Positions 7,789-16,943 of a stretch of 64,000 bases of DNA are shown here, piece by piece; position 1 is the first letter of the stretch, and each line of letters begins with the position of its first letter. The DNA comes from Actinacidiphila epipremni (GTDB taxonomy: Bacteria; Actinomycetota; Actinomycetes; Streptomycetales; Streptomycetaceae): assembly GCF_012034175.1 (NCBI RefSeq), contig NZ_JAATEJ010000025.1, positions 62,001 to 126,000 on the forward strand, given 5' to 3'. Below the pieces are notes generated by a model. That model ran no database searches, was not told the DNA's origin, and worked only from the letters and a program-made list of their open reading frames with translations. A program made the position numbers and the translations under genes.

Positions 7789-8622
7789 GTGAGTGCAGCG
7801 ATGCGAAGCCGTACCCCTGACCGCCTGTGCGCCGAGGCGGTCGAGATGGCCAGGGACGTCACGGTGGAGGCGGCGGGACCGGACTCCGTGGGCGAGCACC
7901 TGGGCGTCGCCGCGGAGGGGGACCGGGTCGTCACCCATTACTTCGCCTGCACCGAGCCCGCCTACCGCGGCTGGCGCTGGGCCACCACGCTGACCCGCGC
8001 CTCCCGCGCCAAGGTCGTCACCATCGACGAAACGGTGCTGCTGCCCGGCGACGACGCCATCCTCGCCCCGGAATGGGTGCCGTGGAGCGACCGGCTGCGC
8101 CCCGGCGACATGGGCCCCGGCGACCTGCTGCCCACCGAGGCCGACGACCTGCGCCTGGAGCCCGGCTACAGCGGCGAGGACGAACCGCCGGCCGCGCCCG
8201 TCATCGAGGAGACCGTCGCCGAGGACGTCATCGTGCCGTCCGTCGCCACCATCGCCTCGATCGCCGGGCAGCTCGGCCTGGGCCGCCCCCGCGTGCTGTC
8301 CCGCTACGGGCTGCACGCCGCCGCCGACCGCTGGGACGAGCAGTTCGGCCCGAAGACCGCCATGGCGCAGGCCGCCCCCGCCAACTGCGTCAGCTGCGGC
8401 TTCCTGGTGCCGATCGCCGGCTCCCTCAGCCAGGCCTTCGGGATCTGCGCCAACGAGTTCTCGCCCGCCGACGGCCGCCTGGTCTCCCTCGGCTACGGCT
8501 GCGGCGGCCACTCCGAGGCCGCGGTCATGCCCAAGCCCCCGCAGCCGGCCCCCATGGTCCTCGACGAGTACCACGACACCGACCCGATGACGCTGGAGGC
8601 CCGGGAGCCCGGCGCCTCCTGA
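7789..8622 (+). CDS. DUF3027 family protein
   Basis: A 277-residue soluble protein from GTG 7789. It contains the DUF3027 pattern: DRLCAEAVEMARDVTVEAAG near the start, the aromatic block YFACTEPAYRGWRWATTLTR, WVPWSDRLRPGDMGPGDLLP, and ADRWDEQFGPKTAMAQA. Near the C-terminus a Cys cluster (NCVSCGFLVPIAGSLSQAFG, then ICANEF and GYGCGGH) has C-x2-C plus two further Cys and could bind a metal. The family is widespread in actinobacteria and of unknown function. No ribosome-binding site stands out (the leader is GAGAGAGAAACGATTTCT). An ATTGCCGCG-type repeat follows the stop. Confidence 0.87.
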   Translation: MSAAMRSRTPDRLCAEAVEMARDVTVEAAGPDSVGEHLGVAAEGDRVVTHYFACTEPAYRGWRWATTLTRASRAKVVTIDETVLLPGDDAILAPEWVPWSDRLRPGDMGPGDLLPTEADDLRLEPGYSGEDEPPAAPVIEETVAEDVIVPSVATIASIAGQLGLGRPRVLSRYGLHAAADRWDEQFGPKTAMAQAAPANCVSCGFLVPIAGSLSQAFGICANEFSPADGRLVSLGYGCGGHSEAAVMPKPPQPAPMVLDEYHDTDPMTLEAREPGAS

Positions 8623-8630
8623 CCGCTTCC

Positions 8631-8685
8631 CGCGGCAATGTACGGAGCCGTCCGCGGCAATATGCGCCTCCCGCCGCCATATGCG
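8631..8685. repeat. Dispersed ATTGCCGCG / CCATATGCG motif cluster
   Basis: Just after the stop of the DUF3027 gene, CGCGGCAAT occurs at 8631-8639 and 8653-8661, the second followed by ATGCG. A related CCGCCATATGCG occurs at about 8674-8685. The same core, in the other orientation, recurs after two other stop codons in the window (near 12045 and 41974). It may be a small interspersed element or a 3'-end signal. Confidence 0.4.
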
Positions 8686-8800
8686 CAGCCGTCCCGCGGC
8701 AGCACGTCAGGCCGCGGGATGAAGGGCACGCCGAATGGCGGTACGGTCACCGTGCACAGCCCCCACCCGGGGCCCACCCGCCAGGAGCGAAGGACCGTAC

Positions 8801-11800
8801 GTGACCCGCGCAGGCGTAATCCGGACGCCCCCCGAAGGCCACCCCGACCCGTTCCGCACCGCGGAACTGCGGCGGGCGGTCCTGACCGCCTGGTCCGCGT
8901 CCGCCGCCCGCTTCCGCGAGGACGCCAACGCCGAGGAGGACCTCGCCCTCGGCGGCCACCGCGACCGGCTGATCATCGAACTGGCCCAGAACGCCGCCGA
9001 CGCCGCCACCCGCGCCGGCGTCCCCGGCCGGCTGCGGCTGACCTACCACGAGGCCGCCGGCGACGCCCCCGCCGTCCTCGCCGCCGCCAACACCGGCGCC
9101 CCGCTGGACCACACCGCCGTCGAGTCGCTGTCCACCCTGCGCGCCTCCGCCAAGCGCGACGACGGACCCGCCTCCGTCGGCCGCTTCGGCGTCGGCTTTG
9201 CCGCGGTCCTCGCCGTCAGCGACGAGCCCGCCGTCGTCGGCCGCGGCGGCGGCGTGCGCTGGTCCCTCGGCGAGGCCCGCGCCCTGGCCGCGGCCGTCCC
9301 CGGCCTGGCCGACGAACTGCGCCGCCGCGACGGCCACGTACCCCTGCTGCGGCTCCCGCTGCCCGCGGAGGGCACCGCACCCGACACGTACGACACCGTC
9401 GTCGTGCTGCCGCTGCGGGACGGCGCGGCGCAGGACCTCACCGCCCGGCTGCTGGCCGCCGTCGACGACGCGCTGCTGCTGGCGCTGCCCGGGCTCGCCG
9501 AGGTCGTCGTCGAGACCCCGCAGGGCGTGCGCACCCTGACCCGTACCGCCACCGCCGACGGCGACGTCCTCGTCGAGGACAGCGCCGCGCCCGCGCCCAC
9601 CCGCTGGCGCGTGCTGGGCGACGGCGGCGCCCTGACCCCCGACCTGCTCGCCGACCGCCCCGTCGAGGAGCGGCTGCGGCCCGTGTGGTCGGTCACCTGG
9701 GCGGTGCCCGTCGCCGCCGACGGCGCCCCCGCCGCGCCCCGCACCGCCGCCGTCGTGCACGCCCCGACGCCCACCGACGAACCCCTCGGCTTCCCCGCGC
9801 TGCTGCTGGCCTCGCTGCCGCTGGACCCGACCCGGCGGCACGCCGCGCCCGGCCCGCTCACCGACTTCCTCGTCGAACGCGCCGCCGACGCCTACGTCCG
9901 GCTGCTCGCCGCCTGGCGCCCCACCGGCACCGGCGTCGTCGACCTCGTGCCGGGCCCGCTCGGCTCCGGCGCCCTGGACGCAGAACTGCGCCGCCGCGTC
10001 CTGGCCCGGCTGCCCCGGACGCCCTTCCTGCCGCGCGCCGCCGAACCGCCCGCCGACGAGGCCGCCGCGCCCGCCGACGGCGGCTGGGAGGACGACGGGC
10101 CGCTCGCCGGCGACGGCCACGCCCTGCGCCCGGTCGAGGCCGAGGTCGTCGAGGCCGCCACCGCCGAGGCCGTACGCGTCCTCGCCGAGGTGCTGCCGAC
10201 GCTGGTCCCCGCCGCCCTGGAGCGCCGCCCGGCGCTGCGGCAGCTCGGCGTCGCCCGGCTCTCCCTCGGTGAGGCCGTCGACCGGCTCGCCGGCGCCGAA
10301 CGGCCCGCCCAGTGGTGGTGGCGGCTCTACGACGCCCTCGCCGGCACCGACCCCGACGTCCTCAGCGGCCTGCCCGTGCCGCTCGCCGACGGCCGCACCG
10401 TTGTCGGCCCCCGCCAGGTGCTGCTGCCCGTGCCGGGCGACGACACCGCGCTGGACCCCGCCCTGCTGGCCCGGCTCGGCCTGCGGCTCGCCCACCCCGA
10501 CGCCGCCCACCCGCTGCTGGAGAAGCTCGGCGCCGCCCCCGCCACCCCGCGGGCGATCCTCACCTCGCCGCAGGTACGCGCCGCCGTCGCCGCCTCCCTG
10601 GACGAGGACGCCGCCTGGGACGTCGAGGAGTCGGGCCTGGACGCCGACGAGCTCGCCGACACCGTCCTGGGCCTCGCCCGCGCCGCCGGCCTCGCGCCCG
10701 GCGAGGAGCCCTGGCTCGCCGCCCTGGCCCTCCCCGACGACGAGGGCGAGCTCGCGCCGGCCGGCGAGCTGGTGCTGCCCGGCAGCCCGCTGGAGGCCGT
10801 GCTGCGCGAGAACGAGCTCGGCACCGTCGACCCCGACCTCGCCGAGCGCTGGGGCGAGCAGCCGCTCACCGCCGTCGGCGTGCTGGCCACCTTCGCGCTG
10901 GTCCGCGCCGCCGACGTCGTCCTCGACCCCGACGACCTGGAGCCGCGCGACAGCGACTGGGCCGAACCCGACGACGTGGGCCTGCTGGACGCCGTCGACG
11001 TGTGGTGCGAGGACGTCCTGGACCAGCTCCCCGAGACCGACGTGCCGCCGGTCGCCACCGAGATCGTCGGCGTCCGCGACCTCGACCTCGTCGACGACGA
11101 CGCCTGGCTCCAGGCCCTCGCGCTGCTGTCCCGGCCCCCGCTGCGGGAGGCCGTGACCGCGCCGGTACGCGTCCTGCTCCCGGACGGCACCACGCAGTCC
11201 GTACGCCCGTACGCCGCCTGGTGGCTGCGCGACCACCCCGTCCTCGACGGCCGCAACCCCGTCGGGCTGCGCGCGGCCGGCGGCGACCGGCTGCTCGCCG
11301 GGCTCTACGAGGAGGCCGAGACCGACTCCGGCGTCGACGAGCAGGTTCTGCGCGCCCTCGGGGTGCGCACCACGGTCGCCGCGCTGCTGGACGAGCCGGG
11401 CGGCGCCGCCGAACTGCTCGCCCGCCTCGCCGACCCCGACCTGCCCGTCGCCCCGGCCCAGCTGCACGGCCTGTACGCGGCCCTGGCCGTCCTCGACCCC
11501 GACCAGGTCACCCTGCCCGACGAGCTGCGGGCCGTCGTGGACGGCGAGACGGCCGTCGTCGACGCCGCGGACGCCCTGGTCGCCGACGCCCCCGACCTGC
11601 TGCCGCTGGCCGCCGGCCTGCCGCTGCTGCCCGTACCGCCGCGCCTTGCCGCGGAACTGGCCGAACTGCTCCAGGTGCGCCGGCTCAGCGAGACCGTCGA
11701 GGCCGCCGTCGTCTCCCAGGGCGAGCCGCACGAGGTGCTGCCGGCCGTCCACGACCTGCTGCCCGGCGCGCCGACCTCGTACGTCGAGCACGAGGAACTC

Positions 11801-11989
11801 CTCCTCAACGGCGACATCGAGGTCGACTGGCGCTACGTCGACGGCGTCCTGCACGCCGCCACCGTCGAGGGCGTCGCCGCGGGCCTGGCATGGGCCGCCG
11901 GCCGCTGGGAGCGCCGCTTCGAGCTGGCCGCGCTCCTGGAGGACCCGTCCCGCACCGAAGAGCTGGCCCGCGACCGCTGGTTCGACTAG
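8801..11989 (+). CDS. Sacsin/Hsp90-like ATP-binding protein
   Basis: A 1062-residue protein from GTG 8801, preceded by AGGAGCGAAGGA. The N-terminal 250 residues carry a GHKL (Hsp90-type) ATP fold: LIIELAQNAADAA is the N-box with the Mg-binding Asn, AANTGAPLD is the D-x-G-like box, and SVGRFGVGFAAVLAVSDEP is the lid glycine motif. The remaining 800 residues are acidic and A/L-rich without a familiar domain. Streptomyces homologues are annotated as sacsin N-terminal ATP-binding-like or molecular chaperone. A chaperone role is inferred only from the fold. A clean hairpin terminator follows the stop. Confidence 0.85.
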   Translation: MTRAGVIRTPPEGHPDPFRTAELRRAVLTAWSASAARFREDANAEEDLALGGHRDRLIIELAQNAADAATRAGVPGRLRLTYHEAAGDAPAVLAAANTGAPLDHTAVESLSTLRASAKRDDGPASVGRFGVGFAAVLAVSDEPAVVGRGGGVRWSLGEARALAAAVPGLADELRRRDGHVPLLRLPLPAEGTAPDTYDTVVVLPLRDGAAQDLTARLLAAVDDALLLALPGLAEVVVETPQGVRTLTRTATADGDVLVEDSAAPAPTRWRVLGDGGALTPDLLADRPVEERLRPVWSVTWAVPVAADGAPAAPRTAAVVHAPTPTDEPLGFPALLLASLPLDPTRRHAAPGPLTDFLVERAADAYVRLLAAWRPTGTGVVDLVPGPLGSGALDAELRRRVLARLPRTPFLPRAAEPPADEAAAPADGGWEDDGPLAGDGHALRPVEAEVVEAATAEAVRVLAEVLPTLVPAALERRPALRQLGVARLSLGEAVDRLAGAERPAQWWWRLYDALAGTDPDVLSGLPVPLADGRTVVGPRQVLLPVPGDDTALDPALLARLGLRLAHPDAAHPLLEKLGAAPATPRAILTSPQVRAAVAASLDEDAAWDVEESGLDADELADTVLGLARAAGLAPGEEPWLAALALPDDEGELAPAGELVLPGSPLEAVLRENELGTVDPDLAERWGEQPLTAVGVLATFALVRAADVVLDPDDLEPRDSDWAEPDDVGLLDAVDVWCEDVLDQLPETDVPPVATEIVGVRDLDLVDDDAWLQALALLSRPPLREAVTAPVRVLLPDGTTQSVRPYAAWWLRDHPVLDGRNPVGLRAAGGDRLLAGLYEEAETDSGVDEQVLRALGVRTTVAALLDEPGGAAELLARLADPDLPVAPAQLHGLYAALAVLDPDQVTLPDELRAVVDGETAVVDAADALVADAPDLLPLAAGLPLLPVPPRLAAELAELLQVRRLSETVEAAVVSQGEPHEVLPAVHDLLPGAPTSYVEHEELLLNGDIEVDWRYVDGVLHAATVEGVAAGLAWAAGRWERRFELAALLEDPSRTEELARDRWFD

Positions 11990-11997
11990 CCCGACCC

Positions 11998-12025
11998 GGC
12001 CCCGCCTCCTGCCGGTGGCGGGGCC
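11998..12025 (+). terminator. Hairpin after the sacsin-like gene
   Basis: A perfect 9-bp stem (GGCCCCGCC at 11998-12006, GGCGGGGCC at 12017-12025) with a 10-nt loop starts 8 nt after the stop codon. There is no clear U-run, as is common for Streptomyces terminators. Confidence 0.65.
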
Positions 12026-12044
12026 ACTTGCCGAGCCGTGGCAC

Positions 12045-12089
12045 ATTGCCGCGGCTCGGTCCATTGCCGCGGCTTCGCCTATTGCGCGG
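12045..12089. repeat. ATTGCCGCG motif cluster
   Basis: ATTGCCGCG occurs at 12045-12053 and 12063-12071, with a variant ATTGCGCGG at 12081-12089, so the spacing is 18 nt each time. The third copy falls inside the stop-codon region of the convergent P-type ATPase gene. It is the same core as near 8631 and 41974. Confidence 0.45.
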
Positions 12090-14586
12090 TCGCCTCCCGG
12101 CGCCGCATCCACGCCCAGGCGACCTCCAGCGCCACCGCCCCCACCGCGGCGATGCCCACCGCCGCCCACGGCACCTCGTCGCCGACCAGCCGCAGTGCGA
12201 AGACCCGCTGCAACCACGGGGTCACCAGCACGATCACGAACCCCACACCCATCGCCAGCACCAGCGCGATCCGCCACCAGGTGTAGGGCCGGGCGATGAT
12301 CGCCAGCACCCACACCTCCAGCAGGAACAAGGTGAGCGTCGCCGCGCTGGTCTCGGCGTCCAGCGCGCCCGCGCCGGTGTAGTGGTGCCGGGCCAGCAGG
12401 TATGCCGCGAAGGACGCCACCGCGCAGATGACCCCGGCGGGCGTGGCGTACCGCATGACCTGGCGCACGAAGTGCGGCCTGGCCCGCTCCTTGTTGGGCG
12501 CCAGCGCCAGGAAGAACGCCGGGATGCCGATGGTCAGCGTCGACAGCAGCGTCAGATGCCGGGGCAGGAACGGATACGGCACCTGCCAGCACACCACCAG
12601 CACCGCCAGCAGCACCGAGTAGACCGTCTTGGTCAGGAACAGCGTCGCGACCCGGGTGATGTTGCCGATCACCCGGCGGCCCTCGGCCACCACCGAGGGC
12701 AGGGTGGCGAAGCTGTTGTCCAGCAGCACGATCTGCGCCACCGCCCGGGTCGCCTCCGAACCCGAGCCCATGGCCACGCCGATGTCCGCGTCCTTGAGCG
12801 CCAGCACGTCGTTGACGCCGTCGCCGGTCATCGCCACGTTGTGCCCGCGGGACTGCAGCGCGCCCACCATCTCCCGCTTCTGCTGCGGCGTGACCCGGCC
12901 GAAGACCGCGCCCTGCTCCAGCACCGCGGCCATCGCGTCCCGCTCGGCCGGGAGGCGCCGGGCGTCCACCGGCTCCTGCGCACCCGGCAGCCCCAGCTTG
13001 CCCGCGACCGCCCCGACCGACACCGCGTTGTCCCCGGAGATGACCTTCGCGTGCACCCCCTGCTCGGCGAAATATCGCAGTGTGTCGCCGGCGTCCGGCC
13101 GCAGCCGCTGCTCCAGCACGACGAGCGCCACCGGCTCGACGGCGTCGGGCCTGGCCACCCGCGGGTCGTCCAGCGCGCGCCCGGTGCGGGCCAGCAGCAG
13201 CACCCGCAGCCCCTCGTCGTTGAGCCGGTCCACCTCGCCCAGCGCCGGATGCCCGGCGGGCAGCAGCACGTCGGGCGCCCCCATCAGCCAGCCGCTCCGC
13301 GTACCGTCCGGCTCGGTGAAGGCGGCGCCGCTGTACTTGCGGGCCGAGCTGAAGGGCAGCGCGGCCGTCTCCCGCCAGCCGGCCGCGTCCCCCGGCGGGA
13401 AGGCGTCGATGATCGCCTGGAGGCTGGCGTTGGGCCGCGGGTCGCTGCCGCCGAGCGCGGCCAGCACCCGGCCCACATACCCGCGCTCCCGGCCGCCCCC
13501 GGCACCCTCCCCGCGCCCGTCCCCGTCGTCGCGCTCGCCTGCACCAGACCCGCCGCTGCCCAGGATCCGCAGCTCGGTGACGTCCATGCCGCCCTCGGTG
13601 AGCGTGCCGGTCTTGTCCAGGCACACCACGTCCACCCGCGCCAGGCCCTCGATCGCCGGCAGCTCCTGCACCAGGCACTGCCGGCGGCCCAGCCGGACCA
13701 CGCCGATCGCGAAGGCCACCGACGTCAGCAGCACCAGCCCCTCGGGCACCATCGGCACGATGCCGCCGACCGTGCGGCGCACCGCCTCGCGCGCGTCATG
13801 GCTCTCCACGGTGAACTGGCTGACGATCAGCCCGGCCGCCGTCGGCACCATCGCCCAGGTGACGTACTTCAGGATCAGGCTGATGCCGCCGCGCAACTCG
13901 GAGTTGACCAGCGTGAAGCGCGACGCCTCCTCGGCCAGCTGCGCCGCGTAGGCTTCCCGGCCCACTTTGGTCGCGGTGAAGGCGCCCCCGCCGGCGACCA
14001 CGAAGCTGCCGGACATCACCGTGTCGCCGGGGTGCTTGAGCACCGGGTCGGCCTCACCGGTGAGCAGCGACTCGTCGACCTCCAGGCCGTCCGCCTCGGC
14101 GACCTGCCCGTCCACCACGACCTTGTCGCCCGGGCCCAGCTCGATCAGGTCGCCCAGCACGATCGCGGAGGTGGGGATCTCCCGGGTCGTGCCGTCCCTG
14201 CGCACCTCCGGCCGGGCCTCGCCGACCACCGCGAGGCTGTCCAGGGTCCGCTTGGCCCGCAGCTCCTGGACGATGCCGATCGCGGTGTTCGCGACGATGA
14301 CGAAGCCGAACAGGCCGTCCTGGATCGGGCCCACCACCAGGATGACCAGGAACAGCACGCCGATGATCGCGTTGAACCGGGTCAGGACGTTGGCCCGGAC
14401 GATCTCGCCGGCCGAGCGGGACGACCGTACGGGGACGTCGTTGACCTCGCCCGCCGCGGTCCGCCGCGCCACCTCGGCGCTGCTCAGCCCCGGAAGCCGC
14501 CCCCCGCCGCCCCGGCCGTCCGTGCCGCCGCCCCCGCCGCCCTGCCCGGCGCCCGCCTGCGCACCGGTCACCTCGCCTTCCGTCAT
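12079..14586 (-). CDS. P-type cation-transporting ATPase (CtpE-like)
   Basis: An 835-residue P-type ATPase that pumps cations using ATP. The phosphorylation motif is DKTGTLT with Asp324, the actuator motif TGEADP is at 176-181, and the M4 transport motif PMVPEGL is at about 278-284. TGDGVND and a C-terminal block of six or so spans are present. The MVPEGLVLL motif and the absence of N-terminal metal-binding domains resemble mycobacterial CtpE, a calcium-linked pump; the ion is an inference. The N-terminal 30 residues are glycine-rich. The DUF2530 gene lies 48 nt upstream on the same strand. Confidence 0.9.
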   Translation of the reverse strand: MTEGEVTGAQAGAGQGGGGGGTDGRGGGGRLPGLSSAEVARRTAAGEVNDVPVRSSRSAGEIVRANVLTRFNAIIGVLFLVILVVGPIQDGLFGFVIVANTAIGIVQELRAKRTLDSLAVVGEARPEVRRDGTTREIPTSAIVLGDLIELGPGDKVVVDGQVAEADGLEVDESLLTGEADPVLKHPGDTVMSGSFVVAGGGAFTATKVGREAYAAQLAEEASRFTLVNSELRGGISLILKYVTWAMVPTAAGLIVSQFTVESHDAREAVRRTVGGIVPMVPEGLVLLTSVAFAIGVVRLGRRQCLVQELPAIEGLARVDVVCLDKTGTLTEGGMDVTELRILGSGGSGAGERDDGDGRGEGAGGGRERGYVGRVLAALGGSDPRPNASLQAIIDAFPPGDAAGWRETAALPFSSARKYSGAAFTEPDGTRSGWLMGAPDVLLPAGHPALGEVDRLNDEGLRVLLLARTGRALDDPRVARPDAVEPVALVVLEQRLRPDAGDTLRYFAEQGVHAKVISGDNAVSVGAVAGKLGLPGAQEPVDARRLPAERDAMAAVLEQGAVFGRVTPQQKREMVGALQSRGHNVAMTGDGVNDVLALKDADIGVAMGSGSEATRAVAQIVLLDNSFATLPSVVAEGRRVIGNITRVATLFLTKTVYSVLLAVLVVCWQVPYPFLPRHLTLLSTLTIGIPAFFLALAPNKERARPHFVRQVMRYATPAGVICAVASFAAYLLARHHYTGAGALDAETSAATLTLFLLEVWVLAIIARPYTWWRIALVLAMGVGFVIVLVTPWLQRVFALRLVGDEVPWAAVGIAAVGAVALEVAWAWMRRREATAQ

Positions 14587-14634
14587 GGCTCGACGGTACG
14601 CGGCGGCGCCGGCTTTCGGCCGGTTCCGTGCGCC

Positions 14635-14913
14635 TTACGCGCCCTGCGTGGTCCGGTCCTCGCCGGCCGCCCGGGCCCGCGCTATGGCGTCCCGCCGGGC
14701 CCGCGTGTACCACAGGCCCACGAGGCCGAGGCCGCCGCCGGCCGCGCAGGTCCAGATGAACCAGGTGTGGCCGTGGTCGGAGTACCAGCCGTAGAAGGGG
14801 AGCTGCACGACGAAGAGCGCGAACCAGACGATCGTGCCGACCGTGACGGTCGCGACGTCGTTGGCCTCCAGCGGCTCGGGGGCCTCGCGCAGTGGGCTCC
14901 GCTGCTTGCTCAT
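14635..14913 (-). CDS. DUF2530-like two-span membrane protein
   Basis: A 92-residue protein from ATG 14913: a charged N-terminus (MSKQRSPLREAPEPLEANDV), then TVTVGTIVWFALFVVQLPFY and WFIWTCAAGGGLGLVGLWY as two membrane spans, then a basic tail ARARRDAIARARA. This is the pattern of DUF2530, common in actinobacteria and of unknown role. It precedes the P-type ATPase gene by 48 nt on the same strand, so co-transcription is likely. It is divergent from the purine permease gene at 15090. Confidence 0.82.
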   Translation of the reverse strand: MSKQRSPLREAPEPLEANDVATVTVGTIVWFALFVVQLPFYGWYSDHGHTWFIWTCAAGGGLGLVGLWYTRARRDAIARARAAGEDRTTQGA

Positions 14914-15010
14914 GACGCCATGGTATGCGGCGGGCGTACGGCGCCGGTGAGCGGCCTGCCTGCGGGGTCTACGCGCGGAGATGGTTTTTCGCCAGTTGGG
15001 TATTCATACT

Positions 15011-15036
15011 GAAACCGGTCACCGCTGACCGGTTTC
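15011..15036. promoter_or_regulatory. Perfect 11-bp inverted repeat upstream of purine permease
   Basis: GAAACCGGTCA (15011-15021) and TGACCGGTTTC (15026-15036) are perfect reverse complements around a 4-nt centre. The repeat lies in the 5' leader, about 54 nt before the permease start and just after the AT-rich run TATTCATACT, which could be a -10 region. It may be a repressor operator or a leader hairpin. TTTC followed by ATTCGTTTG downstream would also allow an attenuator. Confidence 0.6.
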
Positions 15037-15089
15037 ATTCGTTTGATCGCCCAAATGCGGGCGAGAATGCGCCCCCCTTGAGGTCTTAC

Positions 15090-16541
15090 ATGCCCACCCC
15101 GGCCACCGCTCAGGTCGACATGGGGCGGCCGTCCGGCCCGCCCACCAACCCGCTGGACCGCTTCTTCCGCATCTCCGAGCGCGGCTCCTCCCTCCCCCGG
15201 GAGATCCGCGGCGGTCTCGCGACCTTCTTCGCGATGGCGTACATCATCGTGCTGAACCCGATCATCCTCGGCACCGCCGAGGACAAGTTCCACCACCATC
15301 TCAGCGGCGGCCAGCTCGTCACCGCCACCGTGATCACCGCCGCCTTCACCACGCTGCTCATGGGCGTCCTCGGCAACGTGCCGATCGCGCTCGCCGCCGG
15401 CCTCGGCGTCAACACCGTGGTCGCCCTCCAGCTCGCCCCCAAGATGAGCTGGCCGGACGCGATGGGCATGGTGGTCCTGGCGGGCCTGGCGATCATGCTC
15501 ATGGTCGCCACCGGACTGCGCGAGCGGGTGATGACCGCGGTGCCGCTGGGCCTGCGCAAGGGCATCGCGATCGGCATCGGCCTGTTCATCCTGCTCATCG
15601 GCCTGGTCGACTCCGGCTTCGTCACCCGCATCCCGGACAAGGCGCACACCACCGTGCCGTTGCAGCTGGGCGCGGACGGCCACCTCACCGGCTGGCCCGT
15701 GCTGATCTTCATCCTCGGCACGCTGCTGACCCTGGGCCTGATCATCCGCCGGGTCGCGGGCGCCATCCTGATCTCCATCGTCAGCATGACGGTCCTGGCG
15801 CTCATCATCGACGCCGTCGCCGACGTCCCAGCCGAGAGCTGGGGCCTGACCGTCCCCAAGTGGCCCGGCAACCCGGTCTCCACCCCCGACTTCGGCCTGC
15901 TCGGCAAGGTCAGCCTGTTCGGCGGATTCCACAAGGTCGGCATCCTCACCGGCGTGCTGTTCGTCTTCACCGTCCTGCTGTCGTGCTTCTTCGACGCGAT
16001 GGGCACGATCCTCGGCGTCAGCGACGAGGCCGGGCTGCTGGACGAGAAGGGCGACCTGCCGGGCATCAACAAGGTCCTGATGATCGACGGCATCGCCACC
16101 GCCGTCGGCGGCGCGAGCTCCTCGTCGGCGAACACCTGCTTCGTGGAGTCCACCGCCGGCGTCGGCGAGGGCGCCAAGACCGGCCTCGCCAGCGTCGTCA
16201 CCGGCCTGATGTTCGTGCTCGCGCTGTTCCTCACACCGCTGGCCACCATGGTCCCGGCGCAAGCCGCCACCCCCGCGCTGGTCGCGGTGGGCTTCCTGAT
16301 CCTGTCCGGGTCGATCCGGGAGATCGACTGGAGCGACTTCACCATCGCCGTCCCGGCGTTCCTGACGATGGTGCTGATGCCGTTCACGTACTCGATCACC
16401 AACGGCATCGGGATCGGCTTCCTGACCTTCTGCGTCCTGCGGCTGGTGGCCGGCCGCGGCAAGGAGGTGCCGATCGCCCTCTACGCGGTCGCCGCCGTCT
16501 TCGCCTTCTACTACCTGATGCCGGCGCTGGGGCTGCTGTAG
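15090..16541 (+). CDS. Purine (adenine/guanine/hypoxanthine) permease, AzgA family
   Basis: A 483-residue transporter of the NCS2/AzgA type with about 12-13 spans. Recognised by LDRFFRISERGSSLPREIRG, FFAMAYIIVLNPIILG, GLGVNTVVALQL, CFFDAMGTILGVSDEAG, and GASSSSANTCFVESTAGVGE, the conserved substrate-site segment of AzgA-type purine permeases. It imports nucleobases by proton symport in characterised homologues. ATG 15090 is preceded by GAGG at 7 nt; the frame is open further upstream but without codon bias. The 3' end overlaps the convergent ribbon-helix-helix gene by 31 nt. A perfect inverted repeat in the leader suggests purine- or repressor-dependent control. Confidence 0.93.
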   Translation: MPTPATAQVDMGRPSGPPTNPLDRFFRISERGSSLPREIRGGLATFFAMAYIIVLNPIILGTAEDKFHHHLSGGQLVTATVITAAFTTLLMGVLGNVPIALAAGLGVNTVVALQLAPKMSWPDAMGMVVLAGLAIMLMVATGLRERVMTAVPLGLRKGIAIGIGLFILLIGLVDSGFVTRIPDKAHTTVPLQLGADGHLTGWPVLIFILGTLLTLGLIIRRVAGAILISIVSMTVLALIIDAVADVPAESWGLTVPKWPGNPVSTPDFGLLGKVSLFGGFHKVGILTGVLFVFTVLLSCFFDAMGTILGVSDEAGLLDEKGDLPGINKVLMIDGIATAVGGASSSSANTCFVESTAGVGEGAKTGLASVVTGLMFVLALFLTPLATMVPAQAATPALVAVGFLILSGSIREIDWSDFTIAVPAFLTMVLMPFTYSITNGIGIGFLTFCVLRLVAGRGKEVPIALYAVAAVFAFYYLMPALGLL

Positions 16542-16750
16542 GGCGGGGGCGCCGGGGCCGCCGGGTCGTCCCCGCCTCGGTAGAAGCGCTCGGTCTCCTC
16601 GACCGCGGCGTGGAAGCGCTGGTCGAAGTCGTCGCGGACCAGGGTCGCGACGACGTAGTCCTGTGCGGTCATCCCGCGTTTGGCGGCATGATCGCGGATC
16701 CGGTCCCACAGGCGTGCGTCTATGCGCAGGCTGAGCACTCTCGATGCCAT
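16511..16750 (-). CDS. Ribbon-helix-helix-like small protein
   Basis: 79 residues from ATG 16750. The N-terminal stretch RVLSLRIDARLWDRIRDHAA followed by KRGMTAQDYVVATLVRDDFD matches the beta-strand plus two helices of CopG/Arc-type DNA-binding proteins. The C-terminus is an acidic helix (RFHAAVEETERFYRGGDD) and a proline tail. No toxin partner lies beside it, so an antitoxin role is not supported. The last 31 nt overlap the 3' end of the purine permease gene in the opposite direction. The frame continues upstream to 16807, but ATG 16750 begins the conserved fold. Confidence 0.7.
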   Translation of the reverse strand: MASRVLSLRIDARLWDRIRDHAAKRGMTAQDYVVATLVRDDFDQRFHAAVEETERFYRGGDDPAAPAPPPYSSPSAGIR

Positions 16751-16912
16751 ACGCCCACGGTCGCGGGCGAAGGCGGCCGTCCGCGCCGCTTTCGCCCGCG
16801 ATCTCACCCGTTCGGGTGAGATCCGACCGGGTGGCGGTTGAACGCGCCGGGCCCCGCCCGGCGCGTTCTCGCGTTCCCGGGCGCCTTCCGCGGGCGCTTC
16901 CCCGGAGTGTGC

Positions 16913-16936
16913 TTAGGTTAACTAATGAGCTAGACT
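16913..16936 (+). promoter_or_regulatory. Candidate MarR operator and -10 region
   Basis: TTAGGTTAACTAA (16913-16925) is one base from the palindrome TTAGTTAACTAA and lies just upstream of a TAGACT hexamer (16931-16936), 7 nt before GTG 16944. The AT-rich island stands out in very GC-rich surroundings. It fits an autoregulatory MarR site with a short-leader or leaderless transcript. Confidence 0.5.
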
Positions 16937-16943
16937 AAACATC

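Noticed and set aside
5577..7934. A 785-codon minus-strand frame over the MFS and lipoprotein genes
   Set aside because: Same strand as real genes but a different frame, without domain motifs; the real frames show families clearly.
8747..13678. A 1643-codon open frame on the minus strand
   Set aside because: It is antisense to the sacsin-like gene and runs into the P-type ATPase in a wrong frame. Its product is low-complexity G/A/R/Q. It is a GC-rich shadow.
10312..15012. A 1566-codon open frame on the plus strand
   Set aside because: Arg/Pro/Ala-rich translation across several real genes on both strands; no domain or codon bias.
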